A program made the position numbers and the translations under genes. The notes under the pieces were generated by a model that did not search any database, was not told where the DNA came from, and saw only the letters and a program-made list of their open reading frames with translations. From Bacillus nitratireducens (GTDB lineage Bacteria > Bacillota > Bacilli > Bacillales > Bacillaceae_G), in contig NZ_MAOC01000004.1 of assembly GCF_001884135.1 (NCBI RefSeq), positions 62,001 through 126,000 on the forward strand: 64,000 nucleotides of DNA. Direction: 5' to 3'. Every line of letters starts with the position of its first letter. The first letter of the stretch is position 1. Below, one piece after another: positions 40,742 to 50,100 of this stretch.

Positions 40742-42712
40742 ATGACATTTTGGCAGTTTGCCTTTAAAAATGTAACACGTAATTCCAGAGCTTATTTCGC
40801 TTATTTCGTAAGCAGTTCCTTTTCCATTGCTGTTTTCTTTTCGTTTGCTGTTTATTTATTTCATCCGAAATTACAAAACTCCAATATGATCTCTGAAGTT
40901 TCAGGGTTAATGATATTTTCAGAAGTTGTCATTGTCTTGTTCTCTTTTTTCTTTTTACTATATTCAATCGGATCGTTTTTAAAAGTACGTAAAAAACAAT
41001 TCGGTGTTTTGACCGTTTTAGGAATATCAAGAAAACAATTACACCGTCTCGTTTTTATGGAAAATATGTTAATCGGTATTTTATCTATCTTTTTCGGCAT
41101 GCAGTTTGGTTTTGTATTTTCACAGTTTTTCTTATTAGTTACAGCGAAAATCACACACCTACCAGGGATATATTTATATCCCCCTACGAATGCTTTCATT
41201 TTAACAACAATTGTTTTTCTTGGCCTTTTTATCGTTGTGTCTACATTTACACCGATGCTCATTCGAACGAAAAAATCAGTACATCTCTTAAAAGCAAATG
41301 GTGGAAAACAAAAAGAACGAAAGCCATCCATACTCATTTCTCTATTTGGTGCTATATGTTTAATAGGTGGCTACGCTTTAGCGAGCAAACCAATATATTT
41401 CGTATCAATAAGCCCACAAATAGCAATGGTTTATATGCTTTCAAGTATTTTCGTCATTCCGGCACTCGTTTCAATCGGAACATATTTCTTCTTTTCGCAA
41501 ATTAGTTTCTTGCTCATTCACCTGTTGAAAAAGAGACGAAATTTTTATATGAAGCGTATTAATATGCTCTGGATTTCTGATTTAGCTAGCCGCATTCGAT
41601 CAAATATTAATATGCTTTTCGTTGTGGCAATGCTATCTACAATTGCTTTTACGATGATTACATTTTTATATGGGTTCGGGAAATTTATGAAACTTGATGT
41701 TGAACGAAATTCACCATTCGCATTTTCATATTTCTCATTTGATGAGAATCCATTTACTTCCCAGCACTTAAATTGGTTAGAAAAACAATTAGAAGATGGG
41801 CAATTCTCTTACGACAAAATTAAAGTAGATTTATACGCTACGCCTGTAGAAGCGAAAAATAATACAGAAATTTATTATGACACATATGCCATAAAGCAAA
41901 GTGACTATAATAAGCTCGCTACGTCATTACAATTACAAAAGCTATTTATAAATGAGAATGAAACATATGTATTATCTGGAGCAGCATATGTCCCACTATT
42001 TACTTCACTCGATCCAAATTACAATAGAACACATATTACACTCGCTAATACAAATTATAAGCTACAAATAAAAGGGATCAAAATAGATAATACCCTCCCG
42101 TCTACTTTTGCTTATGAAACATTAGTATTATCTGATTCTGTCGTTAACAATTTGCCAACTAACACTAAACATGTGACAGTCTATAATTACAACGTAGAAA
42201 ACTGGGAGAATACATATGCTATTGCTGATGAGTTTGTAAAACGAGCAGATAAAGACCGCGCGAGTATCAAGCACGAAGGATCTCTCGTTCGTATTTTTGA
42301 ATCAGGCAACTCTTTATACAGAATCAAATCCGGAAGTGCTTCCTACTTCCTCATTGGTACATTCCTTGGGATTATTTTCTTTATTGGAGCTGGTAGTGTA
42401 CTGTACTTCCGTATGTATACAGATTTAACAAACGAGCAAGAAAAATATGCAACGATTACGAAGATTGGCTTAACAGAATCAGAAATGAAGCGTTCAGCGA
42501 CCATTCAACTTGGAATCTTATTTTTCGTTCCATACATTATGGCTTCTATTCATACGATGTTTGCGACAAAGATGTTGCAAGATATTATTAACTTATCATT
42601 GTTCGCTGAAATTACAGTTGTACTTGTGATTTTTGGAACGGTTGAGATTATCTTTTTCCTATTAATTCGTTCACTTTATATGCAAAAATTATCGCAACAT
42701 ATTAAGTTTTAA
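40742..42712 (+). CDS. BceB-like ABC permease 1 of 3
   Basis: A 656-residue FtsX-type permease with the BceB layout: helices at about residues 16-37, 54-76, 105-128, 146-170, 195-215 and 230-256, a large outer domain at about 315-540, and three closing helices. It begins MTFWQFAFKNVTRNSRAY, a start shared by the two following permeases. A GGGAGGT site precedes the ATG. The only ATPase gene of the cluster lies two genes downstream. Sequence similarity with permeases 2 and 3 shows tandem duplication, with the outer domain most diverged. Confidence 0.9.
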   Translation: MTFWQFAFKNVTRNSRAYFAYFVSSSFSIAVFFSFAVYLFHPKLQNSNMISEVSGLMIFSEVVIVLFSFFFLLYSIGSFLKVRKKQFGVLTVLGISRKQLHRLVFMENMLIGILSIFFGMQFGFVFSQFFLLVTAKITHLPGIYLYPPTNAFILTTIVFLGLFIVVSTFTPMLIRTKKSVHLLKANGGKQKERKPSILISLFGAICLIGGYALASKPIYFVSISPQIAMVYMLSSIFVIPALVSIGTYFFFSQISFLLIHLLKKRRNFYMKRINMLWISDLASRIRSNINMLFVVAMLSTIAFTMITFLYGFGKFMKLDVERNSPFAFSYFSFDENPFTSQHLNWLEKQLEDGQFSYDKIKVDLYATPVEAKNNTEIYYDTYAIKQSDYNKLATSLQLQKLFINENETYVLSGAAYVPLFTSLDPNYNRTHITLANTNYKLQIKGIKIDNTLPSTFAYETLVLSDSVVNNLPTNTKHVTVYNYNVENWENTYAIADEFVKRADKDRASIKHEGSLVRIFESGNSLYRIKSGSASYFLIGTFLGIIFFIGAGSVLYFRMYTDLTNEQEKYATITKIGLTESEMKRSATIQLGILFFVPYIMASIHTMFATKMLQDIINLSLFAEITVVLVIFGTVEIIFFLLIRSLYMQKLSQHIKF

Positions 42713-42732
42713 ATAAGAAAAAGGTGAGCTTT

Positions 42733-42804
42733 ATGAAAAGAGTATGCGGAAAAATCCCCCATACTCCTTTCACATTAACTCTATTAGGAGGTCTAGGCGC
42801 ATGA
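42733..42804 (+). CDS. Possible 23-residue coupled peptide between permeases
   Basis: A 24-codon frame (MKRVCGKIPHTPFTLTLLGG...) with an AAAGGTGAGC ribosome site. Its last codons contain the ribosome site of permease 2, and its stop overlaps that gene's start as ATGA. It could be a translational coupling leader. A GAGTATG / CATACTC stem sits inside it (about 42740-42766). No resemblance to a known peptide. Confidence 0.35.
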   Translation: MKRVCGKIPHTPFTLTLLGGLGA

Positions 42805-44759
42805 CATTTTGGCAGTTTGCATTTAAAAACGTGACGCGGAACGCCAGAGCTTATTTCGCCTATTTTGTAAGCAGTGCGTTTTCCATTGCAATTTTCTTCT
42901 CGTTTGCAGTTTATTTATTTCATCCTAAATTGCATATGACAGGCGTGAATGCTGCTCTGAACATATTAATGACAATCTCAGAAGTTGTCATTGTATTCTT
43001 TTCATTTTTCTTTTTACTATATTCAATCGGTACTTTCTTAAAAGTACGAAAAAAACAGTTCGGAATTTTAACAGTACTTGGCATATCTCCAAAGCAATTA
43101 AAGAGGCTCGTATTTCTAGAAAACATGCTAATTGGTGGCCTATCCATATTTTTCGGCATTCAATTTGGCCTTGTCTTTTCACAGTTCTTTTTATTAGTTA
43201 CCGCCAAAATTACGCATGTGCCTGGTTTATATTTATATTGGTGGCCTACAGGTGCTATCGTTTTAACTATAATTATCTTTCTTGGACTCTTCATTCTCGT
43301 ATCATCTTTTACACCGATGCTAATCCGTACGAGAAAAGCTGTACGTCTTTTAAAAGAAGGAACAAAACAAAAAGAAAGAAAAGCATCTGTACTCATCTCT
43401 CTCTTTGGTGCGATGTGTTTAATATCTGGATATGTTTTAGCAGCAAACCCACTATATTTTATGTCACTAGGAGATATTGCTGGGCTTTTGTACGCTGCCT
43501 CCTGTATATTTGTCATCCCATCACTTGCTGCAGCTGGGACATATTTTTTCTTCTCACAAATTAGCTTCTTACTCATTCGCATATTAAAGACGAGAAGAAA
43601 ATTTTATATGAAACGTATTAATATGCTTTGGGTTTCTGATTTAGCAACTCGGATTCGGACAAATATTAACATGCTCTTTATCGTGACGATGTTATCGACA
43701 CTCGCTTTCACAATGATTACATTCTTATATGGATTTGGGAAATTCACAAAGTTTGATGAAATAAGGAAAAACCCTTTCCCGTTTACTTATTTATCACATA
43801 CTGAAAATACGTTAGCTGATGAACATTTAAATTGGTTAGAACAAAAATTTAGCGAAGAGCAGTTTACTTATAAGAAATTTAAAACGAATATATATGAAGT
43901 GTCTTCGGCAGAAGATAATGCACAGCTCTATTATGCAATTAAACAAAGTGACTATAATATACTTGCTAAAGCATTAAATTGGGAAACGCTCACCGTAAGT
44001 AATAATGAGTCTTATATCCTTATTAAAGACATAGATGATCAATTCATCGGAACAGTTTTTGATCAAGAAAAGAGAAATACTCTGACACTTACTCAAAACT
44101 CTTTACAGCTACAAGTGAAAGAATATAAAAGTTATAGCCCTTTCCCGAATAACTTAATATCACAACTTCTCGTATTATCTGATGAAAATGTAGAAGCCTT
44201 ATCAACCACTTCAAAACAGATGAGTGTATATAGCTTCAAAGTTCCAGATTGGGAAAAGGCACATAATATCGGTTCAGCATTTATAACAAAAATTGATAAT
44301 GACAATGCAGCTATTCAGGCAGAACATCCACCGTTTCATGCAAGTGAAGCAAGCGACTCTCTATACAAAACAAAATTAAATGTTGCTTCGTTTTTCTTAA
44401 TTGGTACTTTCCTAGGTGTTATTTTCTTTATCGGAGCTGGCAGTGTTCTTTACTTCCGGATGTATACAGATTTAACAAATGAGCAAGAAAAGTATATAAC
44501 GATTACAAAAATCGGTTTAACAGAAGTCGAAATGAAGCAATCCGCTACAATTCAACTTGCGATTCTTTTCTTTGTTCCTTACATTATGGCATCGATCCAT
44601 ACAATGTTTGCGACAAAAATGTTGCAAGAGATATTAAATCTATCATTATTCGCTGAAATTACAGTTGTACTTGTAATCTTTGGAACGGTTGAAATTATCT
44701 TTTTCCTTTTAATTCGTTCCTTTTATATGCAAAAATTATCACAACATATTAAGTTTTAA
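42801..44759 (+). CDS. BceB-like ABC permease 2 of 3
   Basis: A 652-residue paralogue of permease 1, with the same N-terminal and C-terminal helices nearly intact and the outer domain (about residues 315-535) diverged. I use the ATG at 42801 after an AGGAGGTCTAGG site; an in-frame start 19 codons upstream runs through that site. It ends 19 bases before the ATPase gene. It may form a complex with permease 1 or 3, or offer a second peptide specificity. Confidence 0.9.
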   Translation: MTFWQFAFKNVTRNARAYFAYFVSSAFSIAIFFSFAVYLFHPKLHMTGVNAALNILMTISEVVIVFFSFFFLLYSIGTFLKVRKKQFGILTVLGISPKQLKRLVFLENMLIGGLSIFFGIQFGLVFSQFFLLVTAKITHVPGLYLYWWPTGAIVLTIIIFLGLFILVSSFTPMLIRTRKAVRLLKEGTKQKERKASVLISLFGAMCLISGYVLAANPLYFMSLGDIAGLLYAASCIFVIPSLAAAGTYFFFSQISFLLIRILKTRRKFYMKRINMLWVSDLATRIRTNINMLFIVTMLSTLAFTMITFLYGFGKFTKFDEIRKNPFPFTYLSHTENTLADEHLNWLEQKFSEEQFTYKKFKTNIYEVSSAEDNAQLYYAIKQSDYNILAKALNWETLTVSNNESYILIKDIDDQFIGTVFDQEKRNTLTLTQNSLQLQVKEYKSYSPFPNNLISQLLVLSDENVEALSTTSKQMSVYSFKVPDWEKAHNIGSAFITKIDNDNAAIQAEHPPFHASEASDSLYKTKLNVASFFLIGTFLGVIFFIGAGSVLYFRMYTDLTNEQEKYITITKIGLTEVEMKQSATIQLAILFFVPYIMASIHTMFATKMLQEILNLSLFAEITVVLVIFGTVEIIFFLLIRSFYMQKLSQHIKF

Positions 44760-44778
44760 AAATAGAAAGGTGATTACT

Positions 44779-45531
44779 ATGGAAGAAGTTTTACACATAA
44801 AAAACGTCTCAAAAGTATATGAAGGAAAAGTCCCTCATACCGCTTTAAAAAATATAAATTTACATGTAGATAAAGGCGAATTCGTTGCGATTATGGGGCC
44901 GTCTGGGAGCGGTAAATCTACATTTTTAAACGTTATCTCTACAATTGATTCCCCTACTTCTGGTGATGTCGTTATTAACGGAAAAAAACCGCACACATTT
45001 CGTAGAGAGAAGTTAGCTATTTTCCGCCGCCAAGAGTTAGGGTTTGTTTTCCAAAACTTTAACCTACTGGATACACTGACAATCGGTGAAAATATCGTAC
45101 TACCTTTAACTTTAGATAATGTTCCATTAAAAGAAATGGACGAAAAACTTGAGAACATTTCAAAAAAGCTTGGAATTGATCATATTTTGGACAAACGTAT
45201 TTTTGAAGTTTCTGGAGGACAAGCACAGCGTACTGCAGTAGCGCGTGCTGTTATTCATCATCCATCACTTCTACTTGCCGATGAACCGACAGGAAACTTA
45301 GATTCGAAAGCAGCAATTGATGTAATGGAATTATTTACGAAATTAAATAAAGAAGAGGATGCCACAATTTTAATGGTTACTCACGATCCGTTTGCAGCAA
45401 GTTATTGTAACCGCGTTATTTTCATTAAAGATGGTGGGCTTTACAATGAATTACACCGCGGACTATATCGCGAGAAATTTTATCAAGAAATTTTAGATGT
45501 TTTAGCATTATTAGGAGGAAGACGTGGATGA
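44779..45531 (+). CDS. BceA-like ABC ATPase shared by three permeases
   Basis: A 250-residue ATPase: Walker A GPSGSGKST at about residues 38-46, signature VSGGQAQRT near 142 and Walker B LLLADEPTGNLD near 162-173. The ATG at 44779 follows AAAGGTG. It overlaps permease 3 by four bases. It is the only ATPase gene in a cluster of three permease genes, so it probably powers all of them or the other permeases rely on ATPases A or C nearby. Confidence 0.93.
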   Translation: MEEVLHIKNVSKVYEGKVPHTALKNINLHVDKGEFVAIMGPSGSGKSTFLNVISTIDSPTSGDVVINGKKPHTFRREKLAIFRRQELGFVFQNFNLLDTLTIGENIVLPLTLDNVPLKEMDEKLENISKKLGIDHILDKRIFEVSGGQAQRTAVARAVIHHPSLLLADEPTGNLDSKAAIDVMELFTKLNKEEDATILMVTHDPFAASYCNRVIFIKDGGLYNELHRGLYREKFYQEILDVLALLGGRRG

Positions 45532-47507
45532 CGTTTTGGCAATTTGCATTTAAGAATGTCTCACGTAATTCTAAAGCATATTTCGCTTATTTTGTAAGTA
45601 GTGCGTTTTCTATAATGGTTTTCTTTTCATTTACTGTATACGCGTATCATCCGCGCTTACAAAGTGTACAAAGCTTTCAAGAACGTGACCCTCTAACGAA
45701 CTTAGCTAGTACAGCACAGCTTGTTATCGTTATGTTCTCGTTCTTCTTTCTCTTATACTCAATTGGAACATTTTTAAATGTACGGAAGCAGCAATTCGGG
45801 ATACTCACGATTCTCGGTATCTCACAGAGACAATTAAAAAGACTGTTATTTACTGAAAATATGATAATCGGGATATTATCTATCTTTATCGGGATACAAG
45901 GTGGCCTTGTATTTTCTAACTTTTTCTTATTAGTTACTTCGAAATTAACAAGTTCAAAAGGTCTCTATTTATATTGGCCAACAGAAGCGATAATCGTTAC
46001 AACCGTAACATTTATCATTTTATTTTTAATCGTTTCTACGTTTACACCGATGTTTATTCGTACTCGTAAAACAGTCCATCTTATTAAAGGGAACAAGAAA
46101 GTGACAGCCGAAAAAAGGCCGTCTATACTCATCTCTTTATTCGCTTTAATTTGTTTAGGGCTATGCTATTATATTGCCGGTTACCCGCAAGGCTACGTAA
46201 CTGAAAAGAATGTACAAAATGGATCTGTCTTCTTTATTATGTTATCTATTTTACCGCTCGTAGTAGTCGGGACATATTTATTCTTTTCACAAACATTTCT
46301 TCTTTTTATCTATATTTTAAAGAAACGCAGAAAGTTTTATTTGAAACAAATAAATATGTTATGGATTTCAGACTTAGTTGCCCGTACCCGTAGTAATATT
46401 AATGTACTCTTTATCGTTTCCATGCTATCTGCACTTGCATTTACGATTATTATCGGACTATTTGCTGCGAATAATAATACAAAAGCGTCGATACTAGAAC
46501 GATATCCAATTCCCTTCACATACAAATTAGAAGGGGACCATTCCCTTGAACGAAAGCACATTAATACTATTGAATCCGAACTTTCCAGTGCTCATTTTCA
46601 ATATAAAAAATACAAATTTACGCTTTTAAAAGATGATGCTTCAAAAGAAGAGATTGCAATTATGAAAATGAGTGATTATAACGAAATTGCTAAGCAGTTA
46701 AGGAGACCTATAATCACCCTTGATGCAAAAGAAGTTTATATTATTTCTCGCTATTCACCAGAACTATTAAACCTTGTATCAAATCCATTTGTAAAACAAA
46801 ATACAATTACACTTGAATCAAATAAAAAGGAATTTTATATAAAGGGATTTATTAAAAAAGGAATAGCACCACCATTTGCATTACCAAATTTAGTTATTAT
46901 GCAAGATTATGCAATCGATACTATGGTTCCTCATATTGAAACAATTACGGTTTATAACTATTTCGTGGAGAATTGGGAAAATGCAATTGTTCCAACTAAA
47001 AATATATTAAAAAGTATGAGTAATGACACCGAAAAATATTATGAGGCACATAAAAACGATAAGCATGCTGCTCCCGTCCCTTTTAATATTTATACAGCTA
47101 CTGATGAGTTACTCCATAATAAAGAAAATGCAGTTGCTCAATTCTTTATTTGGGCATTTCTTGGCTTTATTTTCTTTATCGGTGCGGCTAGTGTTTTATA
47201 CTTCCGTATGTATAACGACTTAACGAATGAAAAACAAAAGTACATTACGATTACAAAACTTGGCTTAACAGAATCAGAAATGTTTCGTTCTGCAACGATT
47301 CAATTAGGAATTTTATTTTTCGTTCCTTACATCGTTGCTGGTGTTCACACGTTATTTGCGGTTAAGTTTTTACAAAGCATGTTCGCTTTTTCTTTACTAA
47401 AAGAGTTATTGATTGTACTCACCTTTTTCGGGATTATCGAGATTATTTTCTTCTTCTTAATCCGTTCTCTGTACATTAATAAATTATCACAGCATATTAA
47501 AGTATGA
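45528..47507 (+). CDS. BceB-like ABC permease 3 of 3
   Basis: A 659-residue FtsX-type permease, more distant from permeases 1 and 2 than they are from each other, but with the same start (MTFWQFAFKNVSRNSKAY) and end (KLSQHIKV). The ATG overlaps the ATPase stop (ATGA), the tight coupling usual for a Bce ATPase and its own permease. This makes permease 3 the likely original partner and permeases 1 and 2 later additions. Confidence 0.9.
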   Translation: MTFWQFAFKNVSRNSKAYFAYFVSSAFSIMVFFSFTVYAYHPRLQSVQSFQERDPLTNLASTAQLVIVMFSFFFLLYSIGTFLNVRKQQFGILTILGISQRQLKRLLFTENMIIGILSIFIGIQGGLVFSNFFLLVTSKLTSSKGLYLYWPTEAIIVTTVTFIILFLIVSTFTPMFIRTRKTVHLIKGNKKVTAEKRPSILISLFALICLGLCYYIAGYPQGYVTEKNVQNGSVFFIMLSILPLVVVGTYLFFSQTFLLFIYILKKRRKFYLKQINMLWISDLVARTRSNINVLFIVSMLSALAFTIIIGLFAANNNTKASILERYPIPFTYKLEGDHSLERKHINTIESELSSAHFQYKKYKFTLLKDDASKEEIAIMKMSDYNEIAKQLRRPIITLDAKEVYIISRYSPELLNLVSNPFVKQNTITLESNKKEFYIKGFIKKGIAPPFALPNLVIMQDYAIDTMVPHIETITVYNYFVENWENAIVPTKNILKSMSNDTEKYYEAHKNDKHAAPVPFNIYTATDELLHNKENAVAQFFIWAFLGFIFFIGAASVLYFRMYNDLTNEKQKYITITKLGLTESEMFRSATIQLGILFFVPYIVAGVHTLFAVKFLQSMFAFSLLKELLIVLTFFGIIEIIFFFLIRSLYINKLSQHIKV

Positions 47508-47510
47508 ATA

Positions 47511-47546
47511 AAATAGCCTTGTGCAATATGCACAAGGCTATTTTCA
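47511..47546. terminator. Bidirectional terminator after permease 3
   Basis: AAATAGCCTTGTGCA / TGCACAAGGCTATTT around ATA, with T-runs on both sides. Confidence 0.92.
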
Positions 47547-47561
47547 ATAGTTTTTAAATAA

Positions 47562-47756
47562 TTAGCAGCAATATCCACCATAGCCGCCAGCATAACCGCC
47601 GTAACCACCATAACCACAAGAACCGCCACCGCCGAAGCAGCTAGCACCGATGATGATTAATAAAATAAACAATACGATTAGAAGCGCAAAACCGCCGCCG
47701 CAACCATGGTGTCTGCGGTTACAATCATCATGTCTGTGTTCACACTTTTCGCTCAT
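47562..47756 (-). CDS. YjcZ-family sporulation protein
   Basis: A 64-residue protein: His/Asp-rich N-terminus (CEHRHDDCNRRHH), then GCGGGFALLIVLFILLIIIG, the helix that defines the tiny YjcZ family, then a Gly/Tyr/Cys-rich tail of repeated GYGG. An AAAGGAGG site precedes the ATG. YjcZ-type proteins are linked to sporulation and spore coats. The His-rich head and glycine-tyrosine tail are longer than in the minimal YjcZ proteins. Confidence 0.85.
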   Translation of the reverse strand: MSEKCEHRHDDCNRRHHGCGGGFALLIVLFILLIIIGASCFGGGGSCGYGGYGGYAGGYGGYCC

Positions 47757-47898
47757 TACTCTATTCCTCCTTTAGTATCATTCATAACAAGATCGTCTTG
47801 CTCTAAATGAGGGGATTCCATTTATATTATGTTTTCAGGGCAAATCGGAAGCTTGGCCTTCCTAAAAACGGGCTTGTTTCATGAAAAGAGCCCCAACA

Positions 47899-47939
47899 CA
47901 AAAAGAGGATACCTTTAAATAGGCACCCCCTTCTTTTAA
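47899..47939 (-). terminator. Terminator of the GntP permease gene
   Basis: GGGGGTGCC / GGTATCCTC with G-T pairs around TATTTAAA and a following T-run on the minus strand. Confidence 0.7.
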
Positions 47940-49261
47940 ACAAACATATTAAGTAAAAGCGCAAAGCCGAATGCAATAAATGATAACAATGTCTCCAACA
48001 CCGTCCACGTTTTAAACGTTTCTTTTACTGTCAAACCTAAATACTCTTTTACAAGCCAGAATCCTGCATCATTTACATGAGAAAACATTAATGATCCTGC
48101 ACCCGTTGCAATAACGAGCAACTCTAAATTCACTCCAGACATGTGCTGAATAACCGGTGAAACAATTCCAGCTGCCGTCGTCAATGCTACTGTCGCTGAT
48201 CCTGTTGCAATTCGAATTAATCCAGCTACCATGAAAGCTAAAACAATTGGTGATAACGATATATGCTCTGCCATTTGTGCAATAGCTGTTCCAACGCCGC
48301 TTTCAATTAATATTTGTTTAAATCCGCCGCCTGCACCAATAATTAAAATAATGGAACCGACAGGTAGTAAACTTTCATCTGTTAATTTTTTAATCACCTT
48401 TTTATTAATACCTTGTCTTATTCCAAGTAAATAAAATGCTGCGAAACATGAAATAAGTAAAGCAATTACTGGACTGCCTACAAATACGAAAAATTCAGTT
48501 ATCTTTTTCGGTAATGAAATATACGGTGCAACTACTGATAAAATCATCAATACAACTGGTAATAAAATAATAAAGAATGAAACTTTACGACTCGGTAAAT
48601 CAGTTGATACAGTCGTAACTCGAACAAGCTCTGGTTCATTTTCAGGTATAACCCTCTTATGTATCCACTTTGCAAATATCGGTCCTGCGATAATAGCTGT
48701 TGGTAACGCAATAATTAAGGAATATAAAAGCACCTTTCCTAAGTTCGCGTTATAAATGCCGATTGCTGTCATCGCTCCTGGATGTGGTGGTACTAGTCCG
48801 TGAACAATAGATAATCCAGCAATAACAGGTAAAGCAATTAATAATATATTTTGCTTCGTCGTTTTTCGAATCGAAATAACAAGTGGTAATAAAATGACAA
48901 TCCCCACTTCAAAAAATACCGGAATCCCTATAACAAATCCTGCAAATAACATAGCCCAAGGTAGTTTCTTCACACCGAAAAATCGAATAAAGAAATCTGC
49001 TACTTGCATACCGGCCCCTGAATCGGACATCATTTTTCCTAAAATTGTTCCGAGAGCCAAAATACCAACTAAATGCCCTAGTACACTACCAACACCAGTT
49101 TCATAGGCAGTCACTATTTTCGTTAAATTCAGTCCAGACATAATGGCTAAAAATAAACTCGCAACTGTTAAACTAATAAATGCATGCCATTTCCACCATG
49201 ATACCCCTAAAATAACAATCGCGATCGCAAGTAACGTGACGATTAATAAGTATATATCCAT
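47936..49261 (-). CDS. GntP-family gluconate/aldonate permease
   Basis: A 441-residue transporter with about twelve hydrophobic segments and the GntP pattern, such as GVVPPHPGAM-like GLVPPHPGAMTAIG near residue 155 and AGLIRIATGSATVALTTAAGI near 345. Members take up gluconate and related sugar acids by proton symport. It lies 113 bases after the GntR gene on the same strand, separated by a terminator, and probably imports the substrate of the upstream catabolic operon. Confidence 0.9.
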   Translation of the reverse strand: MDIYLLIVTLLAIAIVILGVSWWKWHAFISLTVASLFLAIMSGLNLTKIVTAYETGVGSVLGHLVGILALGTILGKMMSDSGAGMQVADFFIRFFGVKKLPWAMLFAGFVIGIPVFFEVGIVILLPLVISIRKTTKQNILLIALPVIAGLSIVHGLVPPHPGAMTAIGIYNANLGKVLLYSLIIALPTAIIAGPIFAKWIHKRVIPENEPELVRVTTVSTDLPSRKVSFFIILLPVVLMILSVVAPYISLPKKITEFFVFVGSPVIALLISCFAAFYLLGIRQGINKKVIKKLTDESLLPVGSIILIIGAGGGFKQILIESGVGTAIAQMAEHISLSPIVLAFMVAGLIRIATGSATVALTTAAGIVSPVIQHMSGVNLELLVIATGAGSLMFSHVNDAGFWLVKEYLGLTVKETFKTWTVLETLLSFIAFGFALLLNMFV

Positions 49262-49274
49262 CTCTCATTCCCCT

Positions 49275-49345
49275 TACTTTTACCCCATATTTGTGGACAG
49301 TAAACACCTTATTGGTGCGGGATGAATCCAATTAAAGTCTCACTT
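49275..49345. repeat. Diverged dispersed repeat between gntR-type and gntP-type genes
   Basis: On the minus strand AAAGTGAGACTTTAATTGG opens a block with a CACCAATAAGGTG hairpin, resembling the head of the repeat at 21441. Confidence 0.4.
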
Positions 49346-49348
49346 TAT

Positions 49349-49378
49349 AAAAAAAGAGGGCGAATACCCTCCTTTTAT
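49349..49378 (-). terminator. Terminator of the sugar-acid operon
   Basis: GGAGGG / CCCTC(T) around TATTCG followed by T7 on the minus strand; it overlaps the stop of the GntR-type gene. Confidence 0.82.
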
Positions 49379-50100
49379 ACGTCATAATTAACTACATAAT
49401 GCTGCATTTCTGTATTATAGTAGCCTTCGCTATATTCAATTACTTCGCCAACTTCATCGTAAGAATAACGCATACGTTTTAATAATGCGGCACCTTCTTT
49501 TTCACCTAACGCTTCTGCAACAAAACTAGGCGCAAATCCAACAGCGAATTCATCTCTGAAGTTTTCTAAATGTATACCTCGGTCTTCAACTAAATCGTAA
49601 AGCGATTGTAAGTCAAAGTCCGATAAATCTGTACTTGCCATTCGTGCTGAGAAATAGTGCGTATAATGAATGTACGGCGCATCATTTAACGTATATAAAC
49701 GTTCAATACGAAAACTCTCCTTACCGAATAATCGAAAAGGCACTGTTCCTTCTTCATTATGAACGACTTCTGCTTTTAGCAATTTCTTTTGTACTTTATA
49801 TCCTTCTTCCACTAACACTTCTGTAAATTTTTTACCCTTTGACAGTTTTGTCGCAGAAGTATTGCGAATAACTTTCGTTCCTTTACCACTCTTCTTTTCC
49901 AAATATCCTTCTTGAGCGAGTTCTTTAATGGCGTTACGCACTGTAATTTTACTCACCTTGAACTCTTCTTCTAACTGCGGTTCGGAAGGAATATTCGTAT
50001 GAATCGCATATACACCATGCAATATTCGATCACGAATAATATTTTTTATTTGTAAATATAATGGTCCTTTTTTTCTCGTTACGTTCACCGCTACACCCAC
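49375..50100 (-). CDS. GntR-family regulator (HutC/UTRA type)
   Basis: A 241-residue regulator: an N-terminal winged helix (PSEPQLEEEFKVSKITVRNAI, about residues 39-59) and a C-terminal UTRA effector domain (from about residue 90). The start is uncertain: GTG at 50100 overlaps the kinase stop and has a poorly placed site; GTG at 50088 is the alternative. It is the last gene of the operon whose enzymes it probably controls, perhaps through the palindrome at 54159-54170, with a sugar-acid phosphate as inducer. Confidence 0.88.
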   Translation of the reverse strand: MGVAVNVTRKKGPLYLQIKNIIRDRILHGVYAIHTNIPSEPQLEEEFKVSKITVRNAIKELAQEGYLEKKSGKGTKVIRNTSATKLSKGKKFTEVLVEEGYKVQKKLLKAEVVHNEEGTVPFRLFGKESFRIERLYTLNDAPYIHYTHYFSARMASTDLSDFDLQSLYDLVEDRGIHLENFRDEFAVGFAPSFVAEALGEKEGAALLKRMRYSYDEVGEVIEYSEGYYNTEMQHYVVNYDV

